Assembly (NCBI RefSeq): GCF_000092925.1
Contig: NC_014217.1
Span: 2,108,001 to 2,172,000 of the forward strand
Reading direction: 5' to 3'
Source: Ancylobacter novellus DSM 506
GTDB taxonomy: Bacteria; Pseudomonadota; Alphaproteobacteria; Rhizobiales; Xanthobacteraceae
DNA: 64,000 nt
The translations under genes were made by a program, and so were the position numbers. The notes below the pieces were generated by a model. It ran no database searches. It saw only the letters and a list, made by a program, of their open reading frames with translations, and was not told the DNA's origin. Below are positions 17,388 through 26,547 of this stretch, one piece after another (the stretch's first letter is position 1; each line of letters begins with the position of its first letter).

Positions 17388-18041
17388 ATGAAAAAGAGGC
17401 TCGAACGGGCCCTCCTCGCGGTAGGAGCGACGATCTTGGCGGGAGCTCTTATGGGCACTGCGCCGGTCGAGGCGAAGGAACAGGTGGCGATGCTCACGAG
17501 CTTCGCCGCCAACATGGCGGTCGGCGCCAATACCGGCGTGCCGATCGGCTATGCCCGGTTCTGCACCGAGAACGCACGCGACTGCGGCGCCGGCCCGTCC
17601 GGTCATGCGGATGGCGGCAAGGTGGTGCTCACCGAGGCCAATTTCGCCCAGCTGCGCCAGGTGAACGAGGACGTGAACCGGCGCATCGAGCCGATGACCG
17701 ACCTCGACCATTACGGCGAGGTAGAGCGCTGGGCCTACCCGGCCGACGGCTATGGCGATTGCGAGGACTATGTCCTGCTGAAGCGCCGCACGCTGATCGG
17801 GCTCGGCTGGCCGGCCGACACGCTGCTGGTCACCGTGGTGCGCGACCACAAGGGCGACGGCCACGCCGTGCTCACCGTGGTCACCGACCGCGGCGACCTG
17901 GTGCTGGACAACCAGGAAGCAGCGGTGCTGCTGTGGCACGAGACCGGCTACCGCTTCGTCAAGCGCCAGGCGCAGGACGACGGCGACAAATGGGTCTCGC
18001 TCGGCGACGTGCTGGCCCCGCTCACGGTGGGTCGGTATTGA
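17388..18041 (+). CDS. Periplasmic transglutaminase-like cysteine proteinase (BTLCP family)
   Basis: 217 residues with a signal peptide (LLAVGATILAGALMGTAPVEA). The transglutaminase-like triad is visible: Cys in YGDCEDYVLLKRR, His in GDGHAVLTV and Asp in DLVLDNQ. The family includes LapG, a periplasmic protease that releases large type I-secreted adhesins in other proteobacteria. That gives a possible link to the RTX cluster at the start of the window, but no LapD-like partner is seen. I choose the ATG at 17388 because GGATGAGG sits at the right distance and overlaps the upstream ATG at 17376. Confidence 0.88.
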   Translation: MKKRLERALLAVGATILAGALMGTAPVEAKEQVAMLTSFAANMAVGANTGVPIGYARFCTENARDCGAGPSGHADGGKVVLTEANFAQLRQVNEDVNRRIEPMTDLDHYGEVERWAYPADGYGDCEDYVLLKRRTLIGLGWPADTLLVTVVRDHKGDGHAVLTVVTDRGDLVLDNQEAAVLLWHETGYRFVKRQAQDDGDKWVSLGDVLAPLTVGRY

Positions 18042-18066
18042 GCGCCGACGCGCCGCTCCGTTAGTC

Positions 18067-18168
18067 AGACCGTCGTCCCCGGGCTTGTCCCGGGGATCCA
18101 CGACTTCCCGGGCGCTTCAAGCGGTACTGAAGGCGTGGATGGCCGGGCCAAGCCCGGCCATGACGACG
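18067..18168. repeat. Intergenic palindromic repeat, GGCCGGGC...CATGACG family (copy 1)
   Basis: CCCCGGGCTTGTCCCGGGG and GGATGGCCGGGCCAAGCCCGGCC hairpins with GTCGTC / GACGAC outer ends. A related copy is at 26548-26639. It follows the BTLCP stop. Confidence 0.8.
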
Positions 18169-18185
18169 TTAAGTTTTCAAGTAGG

Positions 18186-18293
18186 CCCTCATCCTGAGGT
18201 GCGAGCGCAGCGAGCCTCGAAGGATGCTCGTTACACCGCACCCGGACGAGCATCCTTCGAGGCCCGGCTAAACGCCGGGCACCAGGATGAGGT
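18186..18293. repeat. Intergenic palindromic repeat, GCCTCGAAGGATG family (copy 3)
   Basis: CCTCATCCTGAGGTGCGAG...CTCGAAGGATGCTCG faces an inverted CGAGCATCCTTCGAGGCCCGG...CCAGGATGAGG half. It ends about 40 bases from the carbonic anhydrase stop. Confidence 0.85.
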
Positions 18294-18335
18294 CGATCCA
18301 GGGAAGAGACATTCAGGTCGACGAAGGCGCAGCGC

Positions 18336-18866
18336 TCAATCGATCTTCCGCAGCCCCTCGGCGAAGCGCCGCCAGTTGCGCACATAATGCGCGGCGGTGC
18401 CGTGGATGCGCGTCTCCATCGTCTCGTCGAGGGTGCGGATCACCTTCGCCGGCGCCCCGACGATGAGGCAATTGTCCGGGAATTCCTTGCCCTCGGTCAC
18501 CAGCGCGCCGGCGCCGACGAGGCAGTTGCGGCCGATCTTCGCGCCGTTCAGCAGGGTGGCGCCCATGCCGATCAGGCTGTTCTCGCCGATGGTGCAGCCA
18601 TGCAGCATCGCCTTGTGGCCGATGGTGCAGTCCGCCCCGATGGTCATCGGGAAGCCGGGATCGGTGTGCAGGACGCAGTTTTCCTGGATGTTCACCCGGT
18701 CGCCGAGCGTGATCCGCTCATTGTCGCCGCGGATCACCGAGCCGAACCACACGCTCGCCTCGTCGCCGAGCTGCACGTTGCCGATGATCTCGGCGGTCGG
18801 GGCGATCCAGAAGCGGCCGAGCGCCGGCAGATCCGGCGCCACCCCGTCCAGCGCATAGATGGCCAT
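18336..18866 (-). CDS. Gamma-class carbonic anhydrase-like protein
   Basis: A left-handed beta-helix of hexapeptide repeats over about residues 20-150. Probable zinc histidines are in CVLHTD and IGHKAMLHG, matching the gamma carbonic anhydrase (YrdA/PaaY) pattern; Arg in VIRGDNERI and Gln in NIQENC are also conserved. In the cytoplasm such proteins hydrate CO2 or have unknown roles. The gene lies 6 bases downstream of the DUF3126 gene on the same strand and is probably in one transcript with it. Confidence 0.92.
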   Translation of the reverse strand: MAIYALDGVAPDLPALGRFWIAPTAEIIGNVQLGDEASVWFGSVIRGDNERITLGDRVNIQENCVLHTDPGFPMTIGADCTIGHKAMLHGCTIGENSLIGMGATLLNGAKIGRNCLVGAGALVTEGKEFPDNCLIVGAPAKVIRTLDETMETRIHGTAAHYVRNWRRFAEGLRKID

Positions 18867-18872
18867 CGAGGG

Positions 18873-19091
18873 TCAGTCCTCGAGGTCGGTGTCGAGGATC
18901 GCCATCTGGAAATTATAGGAGAGGTCACCGTCTTCCTTGTCCTCGAAGAGGACGCCGATGAACTCCTCGCCAAGATAGACCTCGGCCGAATCCTTCTTCT
19001 TCGGGCGCGCCACGACCCGCAGCTGGGTGTTGCTGAACAGGCGCCGCATATAGGTCTGGACGCGTTCCAGGTCCTTCTTTTCCAAAGTCAT
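18873..19091 (-). CDS. DUF3126 family small protein
   Basis: 72 residues (TLEKKDLERVQTYMRRLF, then ARPKKKDSAEVYLGEEFIGV, and an acidic end). This matches the alphaproteobacterial DUF3126 family, of unknown function. I use the ATG at 19091, which has GGGAG upstream, not the longer frame from 19127. It lies between cysE and the carbonic anhydrase gene, a common order in this class. Confidence 0.85.
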   Translation of the reverse strand: MTLEKKDLERVQTYMRRLFSNTQLRVVARPKKKDSAEVYLGEEFIGVLFEDKEDGDLSYNFQMAILDTDLED

Positions 19092-19170
19092 GCTCCCGCG
19101 ATGTTGGTTGGGCGGCAGGCTTGCCACGCCGGAGGCGCGGGCGCAACCGGCGTGAGCCGCGAGGCGCGGC

Positions 19171-20022
19171 TCAGATCGAGTCGCCGAGGAAGGGCAGGTC
19201 CTCGAACATCTGGTCCATGCTGCGCGAGGGCTGGGCGCATCCCGCCTCGCCGATCACCTTGGCGGGGACGCCCGCCACGGTGGTGCGCGGGGGCACCGGC
19301 TTCAGCACCACCGAGCCGGCGGCGACGCGGGCGCAATGACCCACCTCGATATTGCCGAGCACCTTGGCGCCGGCGCCGAGCAGCACGCCGCGGCGGATCT
19401 TCGGGTGGCGGTCGCCATGTTCCTTGCCGGTGCCGCCGAGGGTGACGCCCTGCAGGATCGACACGTCGTCCTCGATCACCGCGGTCTCGCCGACGACGAT
19501 GCCGGTGGCGTGGTCGAAGAAGATGCCGCGCCCGAACGGCGCCGCCGGGTTGATGTCGACCTGGTTCACTGAGGAGGAGCGGCTCTGCAGATAGAGCGCG
19601 AAATCCTTGCGGCCGTTCTTCCACAGCCAGTGCGCCAGGCGGTGCGTTTGGATGGCGTGGAAGCCCTTGTAATAGAGCAGCGGCTCGATCGCCCGCTCGG
19701 TCGCGGGGTCACGGTCGCAGACGGCGAGGATGTCGGCGCGCAGCGCGATGCCGAATTCGGGGTCCTCGCTCGCCGCCTCGCGGAACGCCTGCCGGATCAG
19801 ATGGCCGGGCATGTCCACATGGTCGAGGCGCTGGGAGACGCGGTGGCCGACCGCCTCCTCCAGCGAGGAATGGTAGAGCACCGTGGAGAAGATGAAGCTG
19901 GCCAGCGCCGGCTCGCGCGCGATCACCTCTTCCGCTTCCTTGCGGATGCGCGACCAGACCGGATCGACCTTGTCGAGCGCCCGTCCGGGCGCCTCGACGC
20001 GATGCAGGGAATTCTGTGCCAT
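19171..20022 (-). CDS. cysE: Serine O-acetyltransferase
   Basis: Acetylates L-serine to O-acetylserine, the committed step of cysteine synthesis. 283 residues: an N-terminal helical domain (10-140) with RADILAVCDRDPA, then the hexapeptide-repeat catalytic part with INPAAPFGRGIFFDHATGIVVGE, DDVSILQGVTLGGTGKEHGDRHP and AGSVVLKPVPPRTTVAGVPAKVIG. The tail continues past the last repeat (GDSI end), where CysE binds cysteine for feedback control or CysK. Starts at ATG 20022. Confidence 0.96.
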   Translation of the reverse strand: MAQNSLHRVEAPGRALDKVDPVWSRIRKEAEEVIAREPALASFIFSTVLYHSSLEEAVGHRVSQRLDHVDMPGHLIRQAFREAASEDPEFGIALRADILAVCDRDPATERAIEPLLYYKGFHAIQTHRLAHWLWKNGRKDFALYLQSRSSSVNQVDINPAAPFGRGIFFDHATGIVVGETAVIEDDVSILQGVTLGGTGKEHGDRHPKIRRGVLLGAGAKVLGNIEVGHCARVAAGSVVLKPVPPRTTVAGVPAKVIGEAGCAQPSRSMDQMFEDLPFLGDSI

Positions 20023-20233
20023 GAGCGTTCTTCAGCGTTTTCCTGCGCCGGCCGCGCATGAGGGGCCGGCAATGTCCCGAGTTGATGGCATTTGTAGCAC
20101 AGCGCAGCAGCCGATCCTACGCCGCGACCGCATGGCGGCACGGCGGCGGGCGCGGGTGGAATCATTCTCTCAGCTCGCGACCGCAACGGATTCAACTCGC
20201 TGAGGTTTCCCAGCGCGAACCCGCGCAGCACGG

Positions 20234-20986
20234 TCACGCCCGCTCGTTCAGGAACGCCAGCACCGCTTCCTTGAACACCTTGTCGCCCACCGCCAGCATG
20301 TGGTCGCGGTCGGGGATGTCGACCGCCTTGGCGCCTTGGATCAGCTCGGCGAGCGGGCGGGCGGCGCCGGCGATGGGGTCGCGCGTGCCGACCGCGATCA
20401 GGGTCGGCACCGCGATGCGCCTCACCTCGTCTCGGCTCAGCGTGCGGCGCGAGCCGACGATGCAGGCGGCCAGCGCCTCGCGGTCGGATTTCGTCTGGTC
20501 GGCGAAGGCGCGGAACATGCGGCCCGTCGGGTCGGTGACGTCGGCAAGGCTCGGCGCGCGCAGCGCGTCGGCGATGGTCAGCGGCAGGCCGGCGCCCTCC
20601 ACCAGATGGATGCCGATCCCGCCGAGGATGAGCGAGCGCACCCGCTCAGGCGCCTCCAGCGCGGCGCAGGCACCGATACGCCCGCCCATGGAATAGCCCA
20701 TCACATCGGCCCGTGGCAGGTGCAGATGGTCCATCAGCCCGATGACGTCGCGCGCCATCAGCCAGGGGTCATAGAGCTCGGCCTGGTAGAGCTTGGCCGA
20801 CGCGCCATGGCCGCGATTGTCGAGCGCGATCAGCCGCCGGCCGGCGCGGGTCAGCGTCGTCACCCAGCTAGGACCGACCCAATTGATCTCCTTGGTCGAG
20901 CCGAAGCCGTGCACGAGGATGATCGGTTCGCCCTCGCCCTCGTCGAGATAGGCGAAGTCGATACCGTCATGGGAGAAGGTCGGCAT
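20234..20986 (-). CDS. Alpha/beta-fold hydrolase
   Basis: 250 residues. HGFGS is the oxyanion region, the nucleophile Ser is in GYSMGG (about residue 96), the acid in AVGTRDPIAG, and the His in PDRDHMLAVG. The closest general resemblance is to small esterases or dienelactone/haloperoxidase-like hydrolases, with LDNRGHG typical of the group. Substrate unknown. It stands alone between cysE and the DUF4087 gene. Confidence 0.9.
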   Translation of the reverse strand: MPTFSHDGIDFAYLDEGEGEPIILVHGFGSTKEINWVGPSWVTTLTRAGRRLIALDNRGHGASAKLYQAELYDPWLMARDVIGLMDHLHLPRADVMGYSMGGRIGACAALEAPERVRSLILGGIGIHLVEGAGLPLTIADALRAPSLADVTDPTGRMFRAFADQTKSDREALAACIVGSRRTLSRDEVRRIAVPTLIAVGTRDPIAGAARPLAELIQGAKAVDIPDRDHMLAVGDKVFKEAVLAFLNERA

Positions 20987-21072
20987 GGCGCGCTCCGTTC
21001 AGGGAGCCGGCACGCTAATGAGCCCGCCCTGCCCTGCCAAGCATCGCCGCGCGCATAGCGGCCATTCGGCGG

Positions 21073-21432
21073 CTATTCCGGCTTCTTCAGCGCCTTGTCG
21101 TTCCGGCAGCGCGAGAGCGGCAGGATCTTGCCGGAATAGATGCGGGTGATGTTGCCATTGGCGGCGTCGGTGTCGACGCTGAGGCAGGCGCAGCCATAGC
21201 CGTAGCCGTTCGGCTGGAGCTTCACATACTGCTTCTCGTCGAACGCCGGCGCGTTGTCGAAGCCCTCGGCCTCCATGCCGCCCTGCGAGCGCATCCACCA
21301 GTCGCCGTCGCGGTCGGTCAGGTACCAGTTGCCCGGCGTCGGGTTGACGTACCAGCCGCAGCGATTCTCCGCCGCGCCGGCAGACGTCGCCGCCAGCAGG
21401 CCGACCGCCATCGCCAACAACGCACCCTTCAT
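21073..21432 (-). CDS. DUF4087-type exported protein
   Basis: 119 residues with a signal peptide (MKGALLAMAVGLLAATSAGA). The mature part starts ENRCGWYVNPTPGNWYLTDRDGDW, which is the DUF4087 signature, and has GYGYGCACLSVD and LSRCRN. Four cysteines could form disulfides in the periplasm. Function unknown. It follows the membrane-protein gene on the same strand by 12 bases and may share its transcript. Confidence 0.8.
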   Translation of the reverse strand: MKGALLAMAVGLLAATSAGAAENRCGWYVNPTPGNWYLTDRDGDWWMRSQGGMEAEGFDNAPAFDEKQYVKLQPNGYGYGCACLSVDTDAANGNITRIYSGKILPLSRCRNDKALKKPE

Positions 21433-21444
21433 CCCCGCCCCCTG

Positions 21445-22431
21445 CTACGCCAGTGCCGGCAGCATCCGTCGGCGCTTCTTCTTCCACAAGGGCCGGAGCA
21501 TGGCGACGACGGCGGAATTGAACGAGGCGATGAGGCCGATAACGTTCGCCACCGCCGCCATGACCCAGAAGGCGAGCCTGGCCATCGCCTCGGTGACGAA
21601 GAGCGCGCCACGCCCGAGCGTCTTCACCACCGCCAGCGTCTGCCCGCCCTTGGCCTGCGCCAGCGTGCGCAGCCGCGCCGCGCCGGCCGCGTCGTCGACA
21701 TGGCGCAGCCCGGCGAAGGTCGCGCGCGTGCCGGCCTTTGCCCCGGCGGCGCCGAGGTCGGAGACCAGCGTCGCCACCTCGCCCCGGCTGCCGCCGCGCA
21801 GCGCCGCCGCGAGATTGCCGGCGAAGCGCCCGCCGACCACGCCGGCCCGCCGCGCACCCTTGAGCACGGAAAGGCCCGCGCGCAGCGTCAGCGGCGCGCC
21901 GAAGGCGGCATAGGTCGCCCCCGTCGCCACGATGCCGACGCCGGCGAGATCGACCATCAGCTTGTCCACCGGCTCGCCGCGCGCCCAGTGCACCGCCTCG
22001 CGGCCGAGGTCGCGTACATCGCCCCAGACGGTAAGGTCGCTCGCCGTTGCGCCGGCGAGACCGGCGAGATCCTCGCCCTCGCCGGTGAGGAAGCCCCTGC
22101 CGAAGCGCCCGGCCCCGCGCGCCATCTTCGCCGCCGGCGCGTTGATGAGCGCGACGCTCGCCCGCTGCCCGGCCGAGACCGGAATGCCGCGCGCCTCGGC
22201 CAGCTCGACGAAGCTCGCCGCCATCTCGCCGTCCTCAGCCTTCAGCGCGGCGTCGATCTCCTGCGCCACCCGTGCCTCGTTCAGCACGCCGTCGAGCTGC
22301 AGGTCGGCGATCCGCGCCGCGTCGTCGCGGGCGGTGACGAGCTGATAGGCCTGCCGACCCATGGGCACGACCCAATGGGCCGCGCCGGCGAAGGCGAGCA
22401 GGAAACCGGCGGCGGCGAGGAAGCGGTACAT
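21445..22431 (-). CDS. Hypothetical membrane protein, 328 aa
   Basis: Hydrophobic anchor at the N-terminus (FLAAAGFLLAFAGAAHWVV), a soluble Ala-rich helical middle, a possible membrane pair near residues 180-200 and a C-terminal span (FWVMAAVANVIGLIASF) ending in KKKRRR. No known domain. The ATG at 22431 is used; the frame stays open to 22530 only because a repeat element (22460-22575) happens to read through. Probably in one unit with the DUF4087 gene. Confidence 0.7.
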   Translation of the reverse strand: MYRFLAAAGFLLAFAGAAHWVVPMGRQAYQLVTARDDAARIADLQLDGVLNEARVAQEIDAALKAEDGEMAASFVELAEARGIPVSAGQRASVALINAPAAKMARGAGRFGRGFLTGEGEDLAGLAGATASDLTVWGDVRDLGREAVHWARGEPVDKLMVDLAGVGIVATGATYAAFGAPLTLRAGLSVLKGARRAGVVGGRFAGNLAAALRGGSRGEVATLVSDLGAAGAKAGTRATFAGLRHVDDAAGAARLRTLAQAKGGQTLAVVKTLGRGALFVTEAMARLAFWVMAAVANVIGLIASFNSAVVAMLRPLWKKKRRRMLPALA

Positions 22432-22459
22432 GGGCTCAAAAGGTTGGAAGCGGAACGGT

Positions 22460-22575
22460 CGTGCATCCTTCGAGGCTCGCTGGCGCTCGCACCTCAGGAT
22501 GAGGAGATCCGGGAAGAACCAGAACGCCACCCCTCATGCTGAGGTGCCGGCCGGAAGGCCGGCCTCGAAGCACGC
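22460..22575. repeat. Intergenic palindromic repeat, GCCTCGAAGGATG family (copy 4)
   Basis: CATCCTTCGAGGCTCGC...CTCAGGATGAGG faces CCTCATGCTGAGGTGCC...GGCCTCGAAGCACGCAGG. The remaining bases to 22771 show nothing recognisable apart from the next promoter. Confidence 0.85.
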
Positions 22576-22771
22576 AGGCGCCCCTGCGCCGCGACCACTC
22601 CCCAATGCCTTACCAATATGGCGAAGCGATGGGATGGCCCGCTGCGTCATACGTCGCTTTGCGAGGTGCGACCTGCCGCCCCGCCGCGCCGGCGCCATCT
22701 CCCCTTGGACCCGGCCGCTCGTGCCGCTATGTTCCGGCCGATTGCAACGCGAGCGCGGACAGGCGGACATC

Positions 22772-23020
22772 ATGGCGGGCCACGTCGTTCCCCATTTCCA
22801 TAATTCGGCGGGCGTGCCGAGCATCTCCATCGGCGCGAAGGAGTTCATGTGCGTCGGCGCCCTGCCGCCCTATGACCACCCGCATGTCTTCCTCGACATG
22901 GGCTCGGACGACGAGATCATCTGCCCCTATTGCTCGACCCTCTACAAATTCGATTCGTACCTGCACGGCACCGAATCGACCCCGCCGGGCGCCCTCTACG
23001 AGACGCCGGCCGCCGCCTGA
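22772..23020 (+). CDS. Small zinc-finger protein (zf-CHCC, complex I NDUFS6-like)
   Basis: 82 residues. The pattern Cys (EFMCVGA), His (YDHPHVFLDM), then CPYCSTLYKF matches the zf-CHCC fold found in the NDUFS6-type accessory subunit of respiratory complex I, common in alphaproteobacteria. The N-terminus is VVPHFHNSAGVPSISIGAKEF. It lies 15 bases before the monooxygenase gene on the same strand. Confidence 0.82.
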   Translation: MAGHVVPHFHNSAGVPSISIGAKEFMCVGALPPYDHPHVFLDMGSDDEIICPYCSTLYKFDSYLHGTESTPPGALYETPAAA

Positions 23021-23035
23021 CCCCGGCCTGATGCC

Positions 23036-24214
23036 GTGGCCGCACGCCACATCCTCGTCGCCGGAGCCGGCATAGGCGGGCTCACGGCCGCGCTCGCGCT
23101 GGCGCGGGCCGGCTTCGACGTGACCATCGTCGAGCGCGCGCAGGCGCTGGAGGAGGCCGGCGCCGGCGTGCAGCTCGCCGCCAACGCCACGCGCTGCCTG
23201 AAGACGCTCGGCGTCTATGAGCGCGTCGCCGCCAACGCGGTCTTCCCCGAAGCCTTCGAGGTGATGGACGGGCGCTGCGGCATCCGCCTCACCGGTGCGC
23301 CGATGGGGGCGCAGGCGGAAGCGCGCTTCGGCGGGCCGTTCCTCGTCATCCACCGCGCGGATCTCCATTCCGCCCTGCTCGCCGCCGTGCGCGAGACCCC
23401 CGCCATCGCGCTGAAGCTCGGCCATGCGGTCGAGGGCTTCGAGGCCGAAGGCGACGGCGTCGCCGTCCGCTGCGGCGAGAGGCTTCATGCCGACGCGCTG
23501 ATCGGCGCCGACGGCCTGCGCTCGGCGGTACGGCTGCAGCTTCATCCAGAAGCAAAACCCTCCTTCCGCCACCGCGCCGCCTGGCGCGCCACCGTGCCGG
23601 CGGGCGCCCTGCCCGCCCGCCTCGCCGGACCGATCACCCGGCTCTGGCTCGGTCCCGGTGCGCATCTCGTCTCCTATCCGGTGAAGGGCGGCGAGGCGGT
23701 GAACCTCGTCGCCGTGACGCCGGACGAACGCGAGGTGCATGGCTGGAATCTCGAAGGCGCGCCGGGGGAGCTGCTGGCGCATTACAGCGGCTGGAGCGCC
23801 GACGCCCTCGCCTTGATCGGCGCCCCGGAGCGCTGGCTGCGCTGGGCGCTGTTCGACCTCGACCCGATGCCGGCCTGGGGCACGGGCGCGGTGACGCTGC
23901 TCGGCGACGCCGCCCACGCCATGCCGCCCTTCCTCGCCCAGGGCGCGGCGCAGGCGATCGAGGATGCGGTGGTGCTGGCGGATTTGCTGAAAAGCACGGC
24001 GGCGATCGACTCCGCCACAATCCCCGCCGCGCTTCGCCACTATGAAGCGCTGCGCCTCCCCCGCACCGCGCGCGTGCAGAAGGCGGCGCGGGGCATGGAT
24101 CGCATCTACCATCTCGCCGGCCCGGCGCGGCTCGCGCGCGATCTGGTGATGCGGGCCCGCCCCGGCGATGCCGTGCTGGAGCGCTACCGCTGGATCTATG
24201 ACTGGACGCCGTGA
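23036..24214 (+). CDS. FAD-dependent monooxygenase (salicylate hydroxylase-like)
   Basis: 392 residues of the class A flavoprotein hydroxylase fold. FAD motif GAGIGGLTAALALARAG at the start, the second motif around LIGADGLRSAVR, and GDAAHAMPPFLAQGAAQAIEDA near residue 290 for ribityl binding. These enzymes use NAD(P)H and oxygen to hydroxylate aromatic or similar substrates. The start is GTG 23036, which begins right at the Rossmann strand (AARHILVAGAG). The substrate cannot be told. Confidence 0.88.
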   Translation: MAARHILVAGAGIGGLTAALALARAGFDVTIVERAQALEEAGAGVQLAANATRCLKTLGVYERVAANAVFPEAFEVMDGRCGIRLTGAPMGAQAEARFGGPFLVIHRADLHSALLAAVRETPAIALKLGHAVEGFEAEGDGVAVRCGERLHADALIGADGLRSAVRLQLHPEAKPSFRHRAAWRATVPAGALPARLAGPITRLWLGPGAHLVSYPVKGGEAVNLVAVTPDEREVHGWNLEGAPGELLAHYSGWSADALALIGAPERWLRWALFDLDPMPAWGTGAVTLLGDAAHAMPPFLAQGAAQAIEDAVVLADLLKSTAAIDSATIPAALRHYEALRLPRTARVQKAARGMDRIYHLAGPARLARDLVMRARPGDAVLERYRWIYDWTP

Positions 24215-24360
24215 GGCGGTTCGCCACGCCGGCGGATGTTCACAAAGAGATGCGATCACGAAAGATCGAGTTTTCTAATGAAAGCCATGAAAACATCTCG
24301 TTTTCCGATCCAACTGTGATCGACTAGCTTCCCGTCATCAACTTCCCCGGGAGATGGCCG

Positions 24361-25272
24361 ATGCCACCCGCATCAAGCGCGCTCGTCGCGCCACGCACCC
24401 TGCTGCCTTTGCCGCTGCTCATCGGGCTGTTCCTGGTGCTGTGGTCCTCGGCCTTCGCCGGGGCCAAGCTGGCGCTCGCCGACTGCCCGCCGCTGGTGCT
24501 GCTCACCGCCCGGCTGGTGCTGGCCGGCGCCATCATGCTGATCATCGCCCCCGTCTGGGACAGCGGACACCGCCTGCGCCGGCGCGACGTCTGGGCGCTG
24601 ATCTTCATCGGCATCCTCAACAACTCGATCTATCTCGGACTGAACTGGACGGCGCTGACCTTCACCTCCTCCGCCTATACGGCGGTGCTCACCTCGTCGC
24701 TGCCTCTCATCGTGGCGCTCGGCGCCGGGCCGCTGCTCGCCGAGAGGATGACGCCGCGCAAATGGCTCGGCATCGCGCTCGGCATCGTCGGCGTGGTGAT
24801 CGTGCTGCGCTCGCGGCTTGCCGGCGCGCATGAGACGCTGGCCGGCACGCTGCTGATCGCCGGCGGCGTGCTGTCGCTCTCGGCCGGCACGCTGGCCTTC
24901 AAATATTTCCGCCCGCATGGCGGGGTGTGGACCGGCAACGCCATCCAGTGCCTCGCCGGCGGGGTCGTGCTCATCCCCTTCGCGCTGGCCACCGAGAACC
25001 CGGCCGACATCCACCTCACCGCCAACCTCATCGGCGGTCTCGCCTTCCTGGTGGTGGCGGTGTCGATCGGCGGCTACGGGCTGTGGTTCTACCTGCTCAC
25101 CCGCTCCAGCGCGACGGCGGCCTCCAGCCTGCACTTCCTCATGCCGCCGCTCGGCCTGTTCTTCGGCTGGCTGCTGCTCGGCGAACAGGTGCCGCTGCTG
25201 GACATAGCCGGCATCGTGCCGATCGCGCTCGGCATCTGGCTGGTGACGCGCCCGGCGCGGGGGACGGCCTGA
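24361..25272 (+). CDS. EamA/DMT-family transporter
   Basis: 303 residues with ten hydrophobic segments in two EamA halves (LFLVLWSSAFAGAKLAL ... and LIGGLAFLVVAVSIGGYG ... FFGWLLLGEQVP). Members export or import metabolites across the inner membrane. GGGAG precedes the ATG by seven bases. The upstream region has a broken inverted repeat (CGATCAC near 24254, GTGATCG near 24316) in AT-richer DNA, so it may be regulated, but no regulator is adjacent. Confidence 0.9.
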   Translation: MPPASSALVAPRTLLPLPLLIGLFLVLWSSAFAGAKLALADCPPLVLLTARLVLAGAIMLIIAPVWDSGHRLRRRDVWALIFIGILNNSIYLGLNWTALTFTSSAYTAVLTSSLPLIVALGAGPLLAERMTPRKWLGIALGIVGVVIVLRSRLAGAHETLAGTLLIAGGVLSLSAGTLAFKYFRPHGGVWTGNAIQCLAGGVVLIPFALATENPADIHLTANLIGGLAFLVVAVSIGGYGLWFYLLTRSSATAASSLHFLMPPLGLFFGWLLLGEQVPLLDIAGIVPIALGIWLVTRPARGTA

Positions 25273-25283
25273 CCGCCTTTTGG

Positions 25284-25378
25284 ACGTCATCCCGGCCGAA
25301 GGCGTAGCCCTTGAGCCGGGATCGCTCTCCAATGACAATGCGATCCCGGATCGGCCTGACGGCCGTCCGGGATGACGC
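25284..25378. repeat. Intergenic palindromic repeat, CCGGGATGACG family (copy 2)
   Basis: GTCATCCCGGCCGAAGGC...GAGCCGGGATCGCTCTCC, then CGATCCCGGATCGGCC, loop, CGGCCGTCCGGGATGACG. The second half equals that at 7606-7694 except for the loop. It separates two convergent genes. Confidence 0.85.
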
Positions 25379-25396
25379 TGTTTCAGGAATGGAAAA

Positions 25397-26425
25397 TCAG
25401 GCCGCCACCGGCGCTTGCTGAAGCGCCTTGATCAGCTCGTAGGAGCGCTTCTTCGCCGCCATGTCGGGGATGGCGGTGGCGATCATCAGTTCGTCCGCCA
25501 GCGTCGAATCGAGGAAGCGCTCCAGCCCGGCGGCGACCGTTGCAGGCCCGCCCACCAGCACCTTCTCGCGGTTGCGGCGGATGAAGGCGCGGTCGGCGTC
25601 GCTATAGGGGAAGGCGGCCGCCTCCTCCGCCGTCGGGATCGGGCCATAGTCGCCGCGTGCCCGCCTGAGATGCGCGAGGTCGACGCTGCCCGCCAGCCAC
25701 TCGGCCTCTTCGTCCGTCGGGGCGCAGACCACCGCCAGAGCGAGGATGGCGTGCGGAGCGGCCAGCCGGTCGGAGGGCTGGAAGCCGGCGCGGTAGTTCA
25801 GCATGGCGTCGAGCACGTCGTGCTGGGCGAAATGATGCGCGAAGGCGAAGCCGACGCCGATCTGCGCCGACAGCCGCGCACTGTAGCCGGAGGAGCCGAG
25901 CAGCCAGAGCGGCGGCAGCTTCACGTCGACCGGCATCACCTTGATGTTGCGATAGGGGTGGTCGGCCGGCCACTCGCCGGTGTCCCACAGCATCAGTTCC
26001 TTCAGCCGGTCGAGGAAATCGTCGCCGGGGTCGATGTCCTGCCGGCGGCGCAGCGCATGGGCGGTGAGCTGGTCGGTGCCGGGCGCGCGGCCGAGGCCGA
26101 GATCCACCCGGTCGGGATAGAGCCCTTCCAGCACCTTGAAGCGCTCCGCCACCATCAGCGGCGCATGGTTGGGCAGCATCACCCCGCCCGAGCCGACGCG
26201 CATGTGCTGGGTGGCGGCGAGGATCTGTCCGATCATCACGTCCGGCGCGCCGGAGGCGACCGAGGGGAGATTGTGATGCTCGGCGACCCAGAAGCGGGTG
26301 TAGCCGAGGCCATCGACATGGCGGGCGAGCTCGACCGTGCTCCACAGCGCCTGCGGCCCGGTGCCGTTGGAGGCGACGAAGGAAAGGTCGAGAACGGAAA
26401 GCGGGGTGCGCGCGAGACGGGTCAT
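25397..26425 (-). CDS. LLM-class flavin-dependent oxidoreductase (luciferase-like)
   Basis: 342 residues of the bacterial luciferase TIM barrel. LSVLDLSFV at the start, [22 protein letters not shown] and [42 protein letters not shown] are typical of the stand-alone MsnO8/YhbW-like group. The real start is taken as ATG 26425, at the conserved N-terminus; the frame open to 26518 has no family support. It is not near a flavin reductase; its substrate is unknown. Confidence 0.9.
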   Translation of the reverse strand: MTRLARTPLSVLDLSFVASNGTGPQALWSTVELARHVDGLGYTRFWVAEHHNLPSVASGAPDVMIGQILAATQHMRVGSGGVMLPNHAPLMVAERFKVLEGLYPDRVDLGLGRAPGTDQLTAHALRRRQDIDPGDDFLDRLKELMLWDTGEWPADHPYRNIKVMPVDVKLPPLWLLGSSGYSARLSAQIGVGFAFAHHFAQHDVLDAMLNYRAGFQPSDRLAAPHAILALAVVCAPTDEEAEWLAGSVDLAHLRRARGDYGPIPTAEEAAAFPYSDADRAFIRRNREKVLVGGPATVAAGLERFLDSTLADELMIATAIPDMAAKKRSYELIKALQQAPVAA

Positions 26426-26547
26426 CGCCGTCACGTAGGTACGCGCCTGCGCGGTGCCAAGGAGTATCCTTTCTGTGACCGGGGCGGGTCCGCGGCGGAG
26501 GGCGGTGGACCTGGCCATCGCCTCACCGGACCGCTGTCACCCTCACG

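Noticed and set aside
22432..22530. N-terminal extension of the 328-residue membrane protein
   Set aside because: The added residues translate an intergenic repeat (22460-22575), and a hydrophobic anchor begins at ATG 22431.
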